From: Astrocystis sublimbata
Lineage: Eukaryota > Ascomycota > Sordariomycetes > Xylariales > Xylariaceae
DNA: 64,000 nucleotides
Direction: 5' to 3'
Assembly (NCBI GenBank): GCA_022453515.1
Contig: JAJNNY010000028.1
Coordinates: 248,001 to 312,000, forward strand
Shown here: positions 21,618-32,126 of the stretch, one piece after another
Layout of the letters: every line of letters begins with the position of its first letter
Position numbering within the stretch: the first letter of the stretch is position 1
Made by a program: the position numbers and the translations under genes
The notes under the pieces: generated by a model
The model's input: the letters and a program-made list of their open reading frames with translations, nothing else
Told to the model about the DNA's origin: nothing
The model's database searches: none

Positions 21618-22841
21618 CTACGCGACCTTTCTGCTCACATTCCCTAGACCGGACCCCTTGACGGCTATGATGATGTCGTCCGTGTCGTCCTCGTCTACAT
21701 CTCTTATACCCCAGCTACTTGCGCCGAACTTTTTCAGATCCCGTGCGATCTCTATGACTTCTTCGCTACCTATTATGTCCCTCCCAACCCGCAAGCGGCC
21801 GACGTCTTCGGACCCCATGGCCATGAGTGCTAGTATGGTGGGAGCAGCTGCTCTACTGACACAACCACCTTGACTTATCGAATCCAGGAGCTGATATGCA
21901 CACCTCTTCCCTATATCCTCTGGGACAATACCTCCTTTCGATGGTACCACGGTATCCGCCGAAAGCAGCACACCGGTAGCATTTGATTCGGCGACTAAGC
22001 TGAGACCGAAACCGATGCCCAATCTCTTCTTGCCCCCTGCCTTGTCTGCCGGGTCTGCGACCAACGGCGCTTGGTCGTACTGTGAGGCGATGTGGATGTC
22101 GGCGCAAAACTTGTTCAAAACCTCCCGCGCAGAGTGTATCATACGTGCGTTGTTCGAGGCGGACACTCCAGTTGCGTAGGCGACACCTCGTATCCGTTTT
22201 ATCCGCCCGGGATTTCTGTGAAGATGTAACGTCTTAGGTAGGCGTACTTGACTTGCGAACCGCAGCTCCACTATGCCGGCACCACCGTTTCCCCTCTGTC
22301 CAGTGCATGACCGTTGTAAGACGCGTAACTCGATCCGGACGGCGGGTATGCCGAAGAGGTCGTATAGAGGGAGGATCGCGGTACGGAATGAATCGATGGA
22401 TAGGTCGCCCGTCTCGGTCGCTGCTGTGATGACACCCGGCCCGGAAAAGCGTACGTTCATGTGTGCTTTGGAGAATGGTGCGAGCAAGCACAAGGGCAAG
22501 AGGAAGTATGTGATGCCCCGCGTGCACGTCGCCGGGATGCTGTGCTCGATCATGTCACCGTTGTCGCCTGCGCCATAGCCGGCCACGGCACCGGTTATCA
22601 GCCCCGGTTGATATGTGATGGTGGTACCCGTGTAGGAGATCTGCATAGAACTGCCATTGGTGACGGCCTCGAGGAGGCGGAGGAAGGAGACTTCGTGAGG
22701 GTCGAGGCCGGGATTGGTGGGGGAGTTGGGCCGGATCTTGGAAATGTGCAGCGGTCGGCCGGTGAGGGTCGCGAGGACGAGGCGCTGGGTGAAGTTCTTG
22801 TGGCCGGTCAGCTTGACGAACTCAGGTCGTGAGGCCGACAT
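21618..22841 (-). CDS. RCL1: RNA 3'-terminal phosphate cyclase-like protein Rcl1
   Basis: Single exon, 407 aa. The fold starts with KLTGHKNFTQRLVLATLTGRPLHI and continues with GLDPHEVSFLRLLEAVTNGS and the ISYTGTT block, which are typical of the eukaryotic Rcl1 branch rather than of true RtcA cyclases. Rcl1 acts in the nucleolus with Bms1 in early pre-40S assembly and 18S rRNA maturation, and has no cyclase activity. The GGxG-rich region GNGGAGIVELRFASQVRLP and the C-terminal segment SQGGCVSRAAAPTILALMAMGSEDVGRLRVG are intact. Length fits the family. The start at 22841 is followed directly by the conserved N-terminus. It is convergent with dsc4. Confidence 0.92.
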   Translation of the reverse strand: MSASRPEFVKLTGHKNFTQRLVLATLTGRPLHISKIRPNSPTNPGLDPHEVSFLRLLEAVTNGSSMQISYTGTTITYQPGLITGAVAGYGAGDNGDMIEHSIPATCTRGITYFLLPLCLLAPFSKAHMNVRFSGPGVITAATETGDLSIDSFRTAILPLYDLFGIPAVRIELRVLQRSCTGQRGNGGAGIVELRFASQVRLPKTLHLHRNPGRIKRIRGVAYATGVSASNNARMIHSAREVLNKFCADIHIASQYDQAPLVADPADKAGGKKRLGIGFGLSLVAESNATGVLLSADTVVPSKGGIVPEDIGKRCAYQLLDSISQGGCVSRAAAPTILALMAMGSEDVGRLRVGRDIIGSEEVIEIARDLKKFGASSWGIRDVDEDDTDDIIIAVKGSGLGNVSRKVA

Positions 22842-23579
22842 TCTTTTCCGACCGCGGATGCGCGGGTTTTTTTTCTTCCCGGGCTGAGGCTGGGCGTAGG
22901 ATATTTTACTGCGACGCGATGCGATTGATGCTCGGTCGTAAGACTCCCCAGTATGTAGGTGATTCCTACCTAGTTAGTTGGTCTAGATAAATTCTGCCGA
23001 TAAAATTTTGGCGGTCAGCTAGGTACTTGCCTAGGTAGGTACCTACTTTCTAGGTTTAACCGATTGGGGTGCGCACGACAAATTAGGCTTAGCGCGCTCG
23101 TCGCTTTTGCTCAGGTTCGGCTCACCACTGAAGAGCTACATTTGTGTATAATTTACGCAGAGCGAAACGGTCCTCAAACTGTTACGTTTAAACTGCCAGA
23201 TACAAGCGATCATGGATGTCATGCCGTTCGGTTGAGTTGGTTGATTGACGCGTCTGTTCCTGTGGCTTGTTGGTTTGTAACTACTTAAGTACTTAAGGTA
23301 AGAGGTCACGATGTGTGTAAACTGTAGTCCTTGTAGTAGTCTTCTATCCCGTCCGTAAGTGCAACGCATACCGCTACCGTCAGGCAAAACTGTGGATGGC
23401 ATTCCTGGCCCCCTGGTCCCTTAGATTCCAAGTTGAAGGTGAGTGATCAGAAGCTGAGGATAACTACCCCTGCTCATCTAAGGATTACCACCTGGCACTG
23501 TTGACCATGTACCGGCAGCCACAAGAGTACTACTCATCGCCACACTTACGCCACACATCTAGATCATAAATGTTATGTA
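22842..23579. other. Promoter region of RCL1 with CCTAGGTAGGTACCTAC cluster
   Basis: Gene-free. It holds CCTACCTAG at 22965-22973 and GCCTAGGTAGGTACCTAC at 23029-23046, the densest cluster of this element in the window. The distal part is the 3' flank of the NLR relic. Confidence 0.5.
23029..23046. promoter_or_regulatory. GCCTAGGTAGGTACCTAC element upstream of RCL1
   Basis: Nested palindromes (CCTAGG and GTAGGTACCTAC) about 190 bp upstream of the RCL1 start. The same words recur in other promoters of the window. Function inferred only. Confidence 0.4.
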
Positions 23580-26350
23580 TTATGCGTTACAAAAGGGAGC
23601 AGGGGATAGTACCGGCCTCATCCAGTCTTTGGCTTTTGCGAACGCCTTCAAGCGGGCGGGGATTTTAGACAGCACGAGCGCAAAGATCCTAACTAAGAAA
23701 TCCCCACCGCTCAGGCTCGTTTCGCTAGGCAGCGGGAATGAGTGTTGGCACACATCCCAGAAATTCAGTTTCCCTTTCACAATGACATTTTGCAGAGGCC
23801 CGGCCTGCTCTAACATGGCGACCATGGTCTCCTCGTAAGCCTCTGGCCGTTTGCACAAGTGCACGCGTGTAATTGCGAGGAGGAATATCAACCAAATTGG
23901 CATCTTATATTCCTCAATATCAACGTCGGGTCTAAGCCGGACGGTCATGATGGTGGTTGGGTCCGCACCGTGTTTCAGTAGGGTGAGTAGGATGTTGTTC
24001 TCTGCGCAGGCAAGCAGCCTATCGGCCCACCGCCAGTCGATAATCTCGATATCGCTCTTGGATACAAGTCGCTTACCGTTGTCTAATATGCATTGGACTA
24101 AAAGATAACCCCAAGGACTGTCAGACTTGTCTATTGCTTGGGAGTCCGAGGAAACTTGCAGCGGGTCGTGGCCGCCTTTCAATAATTCATTGCGAATCCA
24201 ATATTGGTCTTCCGCAGTCAAATTACATGACTGGCTGAGAACTAGATCAAGAGGAGATTGAAACTGGTCTGCATAATGGCCTGTGAGGAACTCGGGATCG
24301 GCGGTCAGCTTGCTGCCGACGTAGCCACCGACCCCGGCTTCCAACAACAATTGACGAAAGATATCCCTTGCGAAAGAGGGGTCTGTCATCTCGATCTGGC
24401 CTCGCGAAAGCATCCGCGTGATGCTGTGCTCCATGTTGTCCAGGAGCGCCGCCGTGAGTGCCATCGAACTTTCACCCTGAATCTCTGCGAGACGGGCGTA
24501 CTGCAGGCCTTTCCTCAGTCTGGTAACGAAGCCATTGATCTGGCTTACGGGGTTGTCGCTCATCCCCAACTTCCCGCACGCAAACGTCGACCGTTTGATC
24601 CACGCGAGGAAGGCTTTCAATATCGATAGGCTTGAATTGTGGCTGTTACTGGTCTGGTCCCTGAGGAATTTGGACATCTTGTCGGTGCGGAGGAAATCGT
24701 AGACCGTTCGGTGGAGGAAGTCCATGCGATCGCCGTTACGTTCCAAAAGCCCTTTACAACGTCCGTTGATGCGTCGTGATACAGAGCCGAAGAGCTTGTT
24801 GAGCGCCATAAGGTCCGTAGTCATCAGATCCGCGGATTCCTTGAATGCGTAGTTCTCGTCGTCGTGCTCAAAATCGTGGAAATAGTAGATCTCAAGGGAT
24901 AGCGGCTCCCGTGCCTCCAGCGCTAGCGACAACGTCGCAGCCATCCTCTCGTTATAGAAGGGGTCCACGGTCTGTAGGATGTGTTTGAAGAACTCTTCAA
25001 GATCCGAGGGGAAGCTGGACAGCCGTCTCTGTAGATCGGATAGGCTGTCGTCGTTGGTGAGGCCCTCCCGGAGTAAGCGGACCACCAACGTAACCCAGAG
25101 GAAGACCCCGTTGGACTTGGCGACGACTTGGTCGATGAGAGACTGCGACGAAACGCAGCTGGTCTCCTCTTGAAGCATGGTCCACCTGGTATGTTCCTGT
25201 AGACGAAACTTTGTATAGTTGCGAATGTCGTCATGGGTAAGCTCGTGCATTTAGAGCTTTGAGTCCGGCTTGTCCCCTAGTGCATCTTCAAACACATTCC
25301 AAGGCCTGCTTGAGACACACATCTTGATGAAGGGGCTCTGGGACAGTCGCTTGAGCGTCTGGCAGATGTCTAAGTGGTCGCCCTCGAACTCGTCCAGGCC
25401 GTCGATGAAGTAGCATGTCTTGCTTGGTAAGCTCTCGGTTTCTGCCCCAAAGCGCCTGAGCAGGGCCTCTAGCTCGGACTGAGTCCATCGAGACTGCTCC
25501 CAGGGTCTTTCCCAACGGTCCACCAGGAGTTTTGGGATTAACATCGGCTTCCTGACTAAGATGCCGAACACGAGGGAACGTAAAAGACCTTCGAGCGATC
25601 GCTGTATTGGCGTGCCGTGGATTGTGAAGTAGTGGCTGACTACGAGGAGTTCATGCTTTCCGGCCCACGCCGCAAGCCACTTCTTCGTCTCATCGCCGTC
25701 GGCGATCCATTTCATAAATGTCGATTTTCCTGACCCTGGTTTTCCAGAGACCCAGAAGAATGGGTCATCGGCCTTGAGCCAGCGTTGTAGCTTGCTGTAT
25801 TTCACGTCACTCTCTTTTGGCTCCTGTAAGCTCCACTTGAAGGTCGTGATATGGGCGTCTGGTATCTTTTCATGCCGGGCCGGTCGGTCGCTGTAGTCGA
25901 GTGTGGCCAGTATCTGAGCTTCCTTTTCGAAGGCTCGGGTCTCGAGAGACAACTTGGAGAAACCGGCTCAAATGCTACTGACATAATCGGTGGTGGCGGG
26001 TTCATTCTGATCGTGTACTCTGACACGGTCTTTGAGATTTTTGATCTCGCGAATCATGGAGTCTAACCTTGAATCTGTCTGAACTTGCCAGATCCCTCGT
26101 CCAATGTCTCTAATGCGGTTGTCGAGGGCCTGTATGCTCTCGCTATTGTGGTCAGCACGGCAGCGATACGACCGGACCGAAACACATACTTTGACGCTGC
26201 GCATAGCAGAAGGGTCATTTGGCGCTGACGGTCGGCGATCCGCGACCGCAAGTCTTCAATCTCATTTTGTTTCCAGACCTCGGCTAAGGCGGCACGGAAG
26301 CTGTTCCAGTATCGCGGACCCTTTGTTGAGATGGCCCGGAGCTGGTTCAT
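23580..26350 (-). pseudogene. NACHT-domain NLR relic, 5'-truncated with two in-frame stops
   Basis: Reads from 26350 to 23580 on the minus strand with a 47-bp intron at ~26143-26189. The remaining order is: the end of an N-terminal helical domain (GPRYWNSFRAALAEVWKQNEIEDL), a coiled-coil-like linker, and a NACHT NTPase with Walker A GKPGSGKST and Walker B YFIDGLDEF. After that come a winged-helix/helical region (HELTHDDIRNY, GVFLWVTLVVRLL, FLHRTVYDFLRT) and an unrecognised C-terminus without repeats. In-frame TGA at 25968-25970 and TAA at 25251-25253 interrupt otherwise continuous homology in one frame, and the usual N-terminal signalling domain is absent. NLRs of this type act in fungal non-self recognition and heterokaryon incompatibility. 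Its 5' edge lies 12 bp from the stop codon of the acetyltransferase gene, so truncation by rearrangement is likely. Confidence 0.8.
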
Positions 26351-26362
26351 GATGTGTTAATT

Positions 26363-28084
26363 TCAGTGTTGACCTGTACTAAACGCCGCTATCTGACGCA
26401 ACCATCTCTCCAGGTCGGCCGACAAGCGCTCCCCAACACCAACATCGACGGCCGAGTCCTGCCAGCTGCAAGTCACACACATCTTCTCATCCTTGACCGT
26501 CATGGCCGATACGGAAAAGGCAGCTGACGGCACCTCTGCACTCAGCACCAGCTCCGCCCGGCGTATCGCCCAGGCATCTTGACCCCCTTTTTTTGCTTCT
26601 GCTTCTTCTCCTTCATCCCCCCCGCCTCCCCGTTCTTCTCCGTCAAGCACACCAAGGTTCGTGACAAGCCAAGACAGGTAGCGAGGCTTGTGCGCCTCGC
26701 TCTCCTGCTGCGTGCGCCAGTCGCCGGCAAACTTCATGATGCCGATCAAGTCGTTCTTGGTGCCAGAATCCAGCCGCGCCTTGATCTCCCGCCTCACGCG
26801 CGCCGCCTCGGCGCAGACGAGATCCACGAGCTTGGGCGACAGGTCTAGGCTTTTGTCTTGGCCTTGGCCTTGCGAATCTGCAGGCCCGGGCCCGGGCTCT
26901 CGGGACCCTGGCGGCATGGCGGTGCGGATAGCCGCCGTCGTCTCGACGCTGAATTCATGCTCGAGCACCGACACATAGTTGCACAAGGACTCGCGCGGCA
27001 CCACGTGCGGGTATTCCGGCGTGCGCGACGGTAGGAAGTGCCGCAGGTCGTAGGGTGTCCGGCAGGCGAAGGCGGCCTGGGTATCCGGGAGGGTGCGCGC
27101 GAGCGAGACGAGGCAGAGCGCGTGAAGGAGCCCCGTGACGGTGGTGCCTTGCTCGTGGCAGGCGCTTGCCACCATGGCGAGCGTGGTCCCGTCGACCTCG
27201 ACGGTGCGGAACTGTGTCACGTAGGGGGACGTCCGCACCGGGGCCCAGGTCGCGTACGCCGGTCCCGTCCCCAGTAACGAGAGCGGCTTTATCTCCTTCC
27301 ACACGCTCTTTACTAGGAACTTGGGTGACATGGAGAAAGGGGTCAGGACTTCCGGGGGTGGAGGGAGCCGATCGGCGGGATCGGGTAGCTCGAGGATGTA
27401 GCTGTCCGACCCGGCTCGTTGCTGGGCCGGCATGGTATTAGCTGTGGACGGCTTGTTTGACGCAGCAGCAGCCCGGTTGAGGCTGGCTAGAAGCTGCTGG
27501 TGGAATATCTTGCCGCTCATCCCATCGTGATGTGGGTGATTCCACACGTATAGCACGTCCAGAAATGCTAGTCCAGGCGCATGTAGTATCATGACCCTCC
27601 AGCCGGGCTCCGTCGCAAGGTTGGAATACCTGGCATCAAGTTCGGATTGCATCAGCTCAAGGTACTGTGGCTCGAGATGGGTGGGGTTGTGGTAAGGTAT
27701 CCAGCTGACGTGCTTGCTGAGGTCCAGGTGAGGGAGGCGGACAAAGGCGGGATATCTCGAGTTCTCGCCCACGACACCGACCTGTAGGTGCGGCTGGGCG
27801 AGGACAACGCGCGCAAGTGCATCGTATACTCTGTTTTTCAAAACACCGAGGTTTCGTTCATCACCGGAATGGGGAGCCGGTACGGAATATCGGCAGGCGA
27901 CTATGGTGCCTCGGTACTGGTCGAGAGTGTGCATTGCTAGCTGGTAGGATTCACTGCGCTATTATGTGAGATGACATTTCCCGGTAAGCTGTCAGGAAAC
28001 AGACAAGACTCACTGAAAGCCCATGGTACGAATCATGGCGGCGGGTTGGTCATCGCCATTCGCACGACGAAGATAACTCAGCAT
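26363..28084 (-). CDS. Alcohol acetyltransferase family protein (AATase, condensation-like fold)
   Basis: Two exons, 28014-28084 and 26363-27953, give 553 aa. The short first exon (MLSYLRRANGDDQ...) joins through a CA|T codon. The catalytic motif NHPHHDGMSGKIFH (HHxxxDG type) is present at about residue 165. The family moves acyl groups from CoA to alcohols, and related enzymes decorate secondary metabolites. The C-terminal half keeps ATWAPVRTSPYVTQFRTVEV, the CRTPYDLRHFLP region and the FSVSAMTVKDEKMCVTCSWQ ending. Two low-complexity Glu/Gly- and Pro/Gly-rich inserts occur near residues 365-380 and 455-475. It is intact although flanked by two pseudogenes. Substrate unknown; a tailoring role for the neighbouring PKS when that was alive is inference. 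Confidence 0.82.
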
Positions 28085-28919
28085 GTTGTCTCAAGATGAA
28101 ATGGAAATGAATTATCTGGAGATTAACGCGTGGGGTTTGGGTTCATACCCAAAGGACGCAAACGAGGGTGTTTACAACCAAGAATCGCCGGGTGTTTTGC
28201 CATTCAGTGGCTCCCATTAAGGCTCGGTCGGAGAAGATGTAGAAGAGTGATATGGATTGGGAGTTGAGTCTTTGTGAGTGAGAGCGCGCTGATGCATCCC
28301 GGTATTAGTGCCTACATGCAAGGGGTCACGGGTATAGTGGGTGTTGCGCAGCCCCTGGCCTTGTGTGGTGTGTACTAACAGCTGTAGATACTGTACAAAG
28401 AGTCAGCAAAGAGTTATAATAAGCATAAAAGGTTTTAAAGGGTAGAACTCTCTTAAAGTTATCTTTTTCTATTAATTGAATATTTATTTAAAATTTTATG
28501 TTTAAGTTAATATTAAATACCGCAGGTAATAAATCGCTAAAATATATAAAATATATATATAGTACTTAGGTTGTATCATGATGCATTCATGTCGATGTGA
28601 GATGTAACCTTGCGATGCCGGTGGCGCTACTATTAAAAGAATCCCTTTGGTGTTATATGTTACTCTGGAGTTACATTTGTTGGCATGCATGTTTCAGTGT
28701 CAATACAATGAGCTCCCAATCAAAATTACATGACGCCCCCATGCCCCTCGTTCTTCTGCTTCCTCCCTCCCGCCCAGTACGTCGTACTGCAGCACGTCTT
28801 TGATGTTGCCTTAGATCAGACTCGTGTTTCTCCCGCCTCTTCATTGCCTTGGCTAATCCTGCTGATGTTACCGTCCCTGGTGCCGCTGACCGAGACCAGG
28901 TCATGCGTGTCTAATTCGC
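28085..28919. other. Intergenic region with AT-rich block between acetyltransferase and PKS relic
   Basis: Contains the acetyltransferase promoter, then a strongly AT-rich stretch at about 28425-28570, then ~350 bp that may be unrecognisably decayed PKS sequence. Confidence 0.5.
28425..28570. other. AT-rich (RIP-like) block
   Basis: Composition falls sharply to mostly A/T with TATA and TTAA words. Such blocks are common where RIP has acted on repeated DNA. It directly precedes the mutated PKS. Confidence 0.55.
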
Positions 28920-31177
28920 TGATGGACCAAAGCCCGCGTCGTTTTCGCGACTTGGGGGAAAATCCTGACCGGTCGGCTTATCCAGGAGACTGGTCTCAAT
29001 AGGACTTTGAACTCCTTTATCTACCCCAAAGCAACATCCGAGGCCTGGCTGCCAGGACCCACCCTGAAATTCGACGTTGGGACGCGAGGGTCGCTTGACA
29101 CTTTGCGTTTCGTCGAGGACCACGACGCATATGCCGTGCTGGGCGCAACCGAGGTTGAAATCGAGGTCCAGGCATGGCCAATCGGTTTCCGCGATATCTT
29201 CGGTGCCCTCGGCCGCTTAGATGAAAGTGAGTTTGGTTCCGAGTGCGCTGGGATCGTCAAGAGGATGGGTTCACGGTGTACGGAGCTCCGACCCGGTGAC
29301 CGCGTCTGCACATCGAAACTCGGCTCTATGAGAACGTACGTCCGTGCCGAGGAGGCCGATTTCGTCAAAATCCCGGAGTTTATCTCGCCCGAGGAGGCAT
29401 ACGGAGTAATTAATCCAAGCATAACTACTTGGTATTCCCTGATCGACGTAGGTAGGTTAAAAAGGGCGAGAGGGTCCTAATCTATAGCGCAGCTGGTGCG
29501 ACGGGATAAGTCGCGATTTAAATTGCTCAGATGGTCGGAGCAGAAATATTTGCAATAGTGGGCTATGATCATAAAAAACAGTTACTAATTAATGCTTACA
29601 ATATCCCCGCTTCTCATATTTTCTCCAGTAGAGATTTAAGTTTCGTCCAAAGCATTATACGTATCAGCGAAAGCCGAGGAATGGACGTCGTGCTAAACTC
29701 CCTTGCGGGCAAAGGCTTACTCGGATCATAGGAATACGTAGCCCCGTTCAGACGATTTATCGAAATTAGAAAGACAGATATAGTTGCAAATTCGGCATTA
29801 CCGATGGCATGTTTTGTAAAAAACGTATCGTTTTCCGGAGTCGATCTCCGTCACATATCAATAGATCGATTTGACTTAGCGAGACGCATCTTTCGACAAA
29901 CAATACGCCTGATGCAGGATAGGATCATCAATTATCCCAAGCCGTGCCATATCTATCCTGTGTTAGCGATAGAGGACGCTTTTCGGTATTTGCAAAGCGG
30001 TAAAAATACAGGGCGGATCGTTATTAGCGTCCAACACTCTGATAAAGTCCAGGTTGGTCCCGATATTGAAATTCAAAGCCACCTAGATGAATATCTCTGG
30101 CTAACTCCAGCGTGACAGAAACGTTTACTACGACACAGTCGCTGGAACCTTGATCCAAATTCCACGTACCTCATAGCTGGTAGATTAGGGGGAGTCGGGC
30201 GTGCTATCCTCAAATGGATGGCGGCGAAAGGCGCGCGGCAGATGATAGTACCGTCGAGGTCCGGTGCAGCTTCCGAAATGGCTATCGAGACCATCCGAGA
30301 ACTCGTCGAGCAAGGCGTCAAGATAGTAACACCCAAGTGTGATATTTCTTGCCACGCTTCCGTTCAAGCAATGATAGACGAATATGGAGGAACCATGGGA
30401 CCGGTTCGTGGATGTATCAACGCAGCTATGATGCTTCAGGACTCGATTTTTGACAATATGACACGAGAACAATGGGATGCCACGATTCGCTCAAAGGTCC
30501 AGTCATCGTGGAACCTGCACTTCCTGCTTCCTCGCAACCTCGATTTTTTCATACTGCTGTCCTCTGCGTCGGGGATTGTGGGAAATGCAGGCCAATCTAA
30601 CTACGCAGCCGGATGCACCTTTCAGGACTCCCTAGCCCGATTCCGTGTTGACCAAGGCCAAAAAGCCGTTTCCATCGATCTTGGCCCTATACGTACGATC
30701 GGCTATCTCGCTGAAAACCAGGGCATGCCAAAGTCATTTCAGAAACATCTGGGCCTTCCCCAGATAGAAGAGGAAGAATTCTTGACCTTTTTGGAAATCT
30801 GTTGCGATCCCGACCTTCGACCGTACACAGATTCCACCTGCAGTCATGTCACTATGGGTATCAGCACACCTAGTGATCTTTCCTTGCAAGGCATCGAAGC
30901 GCCTCTTCAGCATTTGCAGAAATCCCTGTTTGCCTACTTCAACAAAACCAACGCTGCGTCAAACGGCGCTCTCCAGGCGAACCAGATGGAATCTACAAAT
31001 CTGTTCAGGCAGGCGAACACAGCCGAAGAAGCAACTAAGGTGGTCGTTGAATCATTAGTAGGAAAGCTAGCACGCGCGCTATCTATCCAATCGGACGATG
31101 TGGACACAGACAAGCCCTTACATCGATACGGTGTCGAATATTTGTATCCCGAAACCCCGATCAGCAAGGCCCTATAA
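28920..31177 (+). pseudogene. Highly reducing PKS relic: enoyl reductase, ketoreductase, truncated ACP
   Basis: The remnant starts in the linker before the ER domain (frame reading LTGRLIQETGLNRTLNSF at ~28964-29017). ER follows: TLRFVEDHDAY, GFRDIFGALGRL, ECAGIVKRMG, then 'SAAGATG'. A -1 frameshift in the A5 run at ~29459-29463 is followed by in-frame TAA at 29507-29509 and 29519-29521, TAG at 29729-29731 and TGA at 30113-30115. The KR domain is nearly intact (30170-30900), with LIAGRLGGVGRA, LLSSASGIVGNAGQSNYAAG and its active-site Tyr. The ACP begins (VVVESLVGKLARALS, DTDKPLHRYG) but the serine site reads GVEYLYP and the sequence ends at once. KS, AT, DH and MT are missing. Three of the stops fit C-to-T at CpA (Gln or Trp to stop), the RIP signature. 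Confidence 0.88.
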
Positions 31178-32126
31178 AAGTTTCCCACAAGCTGTCAAAG
31201 TCGCTTTCTGGGCTTTGCGTCTTTTTGAATTCTCGTAATCGCTGCTTCTCTTTTATTTCAGCAGTACCCATAGCCTGTACGAGCGCGATCTTATTGCCGT
31301 TAAGATGATGGGAGCCCGTTTTCCTTTCGTTTTGTCGAGCGACTCGACTGCGCAACTTCTCTTGATTTTCGGGGCAAAAGAAAGCTTGTGCCATAGCCAA
31401 AGTCGATACAGCATCGTCTCCAGCATTATCAGCCGAGCCGTTCCGAATACTGCCTTTGATATCTTTCCAGTGGTACCCAAAAGTTTGGAGCACGGAGACC
31501 CGCCCAGGTAAAACTTTGGCTGAAGTGATATCTTTTCCAATATCTCGGAGATCTATCCACGACGAGAAGTAGGGCATGGCCCTTGGGAAGTTTTTTGATA
31601 AGTAGTTCCATTCAGCGGCCATCTCAAATCCTACAAGAATAAGATCTGCGTCAGGATTTGAGTGACTGCAAGATTGGATAAATTCGATGATCGCGGATTC
31701 TAGGCTGTCTATGTTGATTTGTCGTTCGTGGCCGAAACGACTTGGACGACGGTTTGGAACGTGACCTCGAAAGCGGATCATAACCTCCTGTAACTCATCG
31801 CTCAGTTCTATGTTAAGGGTCAGGCACTGAAGCTGGTATCCATCGTAAAATTCGCCAATGTGTGGTCTGAGACTGCCGAGAGTAGAAGTGTTGAGCATCA
31901 TAGCCGTAGACGTAGCTGGAAGATATGCAAGGCCAACTTGGTGAAGTATGCAATCGCTATCGTTTTCGACGGCTACATGCTCCGTATCCAATGCAATAAA
32001 TGCCAAGTTACCACCAGCAACCCTCCTGTATAAGTCGTTTATAGTTGTAATTCTGTTGTTAAATAGGACCCGAGAACCCGGGTCACGTTGAAGCTGTTGG
32101 TAAGTAGCCATCGTAGGGGACGCCAT
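31161..32126 (-). CDS. Gfd2/YDR514C-like protein, DEDDh exonuclease fold
   Basis: Single exon, 321 aa from the ATG at 32126 (upstream in-frame codons lack an ATG). Residues ~40-65 hold FIALDTEHV, the D-x-E first motif of the RNase H/DEDD exonuclease superfamily, followed by HQVGLAYLP as in Gfd2/YDR514C-like fungal proteins. The second motif region reads ADLILVGFEMAAEWNYL. The last motif reads DNAGDDAVSTLAMA, where relatives have HNAGND; the catalytic His therefore seems replaced by Asp, so activity is doubtful. The C-terminus is basic and charged. Its 3' end overlaps the PKS relic by 17 bp. Yeast Gfd2 is linked to mRNA export as a high-copy suppressor; function here is unknown. Confidence 0.7.
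   Translation of the reverse strand: MASPTMATYQQLQRDPGSRVLFNNRITTINDLYRRVAGGNLAFIALDTEHVAVENDSDCILHQVGLAYLPATSTAMMLNTSTLGSLRPHIGEFYDGYQLQCLTLNIELSDELQEVMIRFRGHVPNRRPSRFGHERQINIDSLESAIIEFIQSCSHSNPDADLILVGFEMAAEWNYLSKNFPRAMPYFSSWIDLRDIGKDITSAKVLPGRVSVLQTFGYHWKDIKGSIRNGSADNAGDDAVSTLAMAQAFFCPENQEKLRSRVARQNERKTGSHHLNGNKIALVQAMGTAEIKEKQRLREFKKTQSPESDFDSLWETFIGPC

Noticed and set aside
25938..25970. A very short intron removing the first NLR stop (GTCAGT...AAG, ~30 nt)
   Set aside because: Too short for fungal introns, and the flanking protein reads through continuously in the same frame, so a nonsense codon is simpler.
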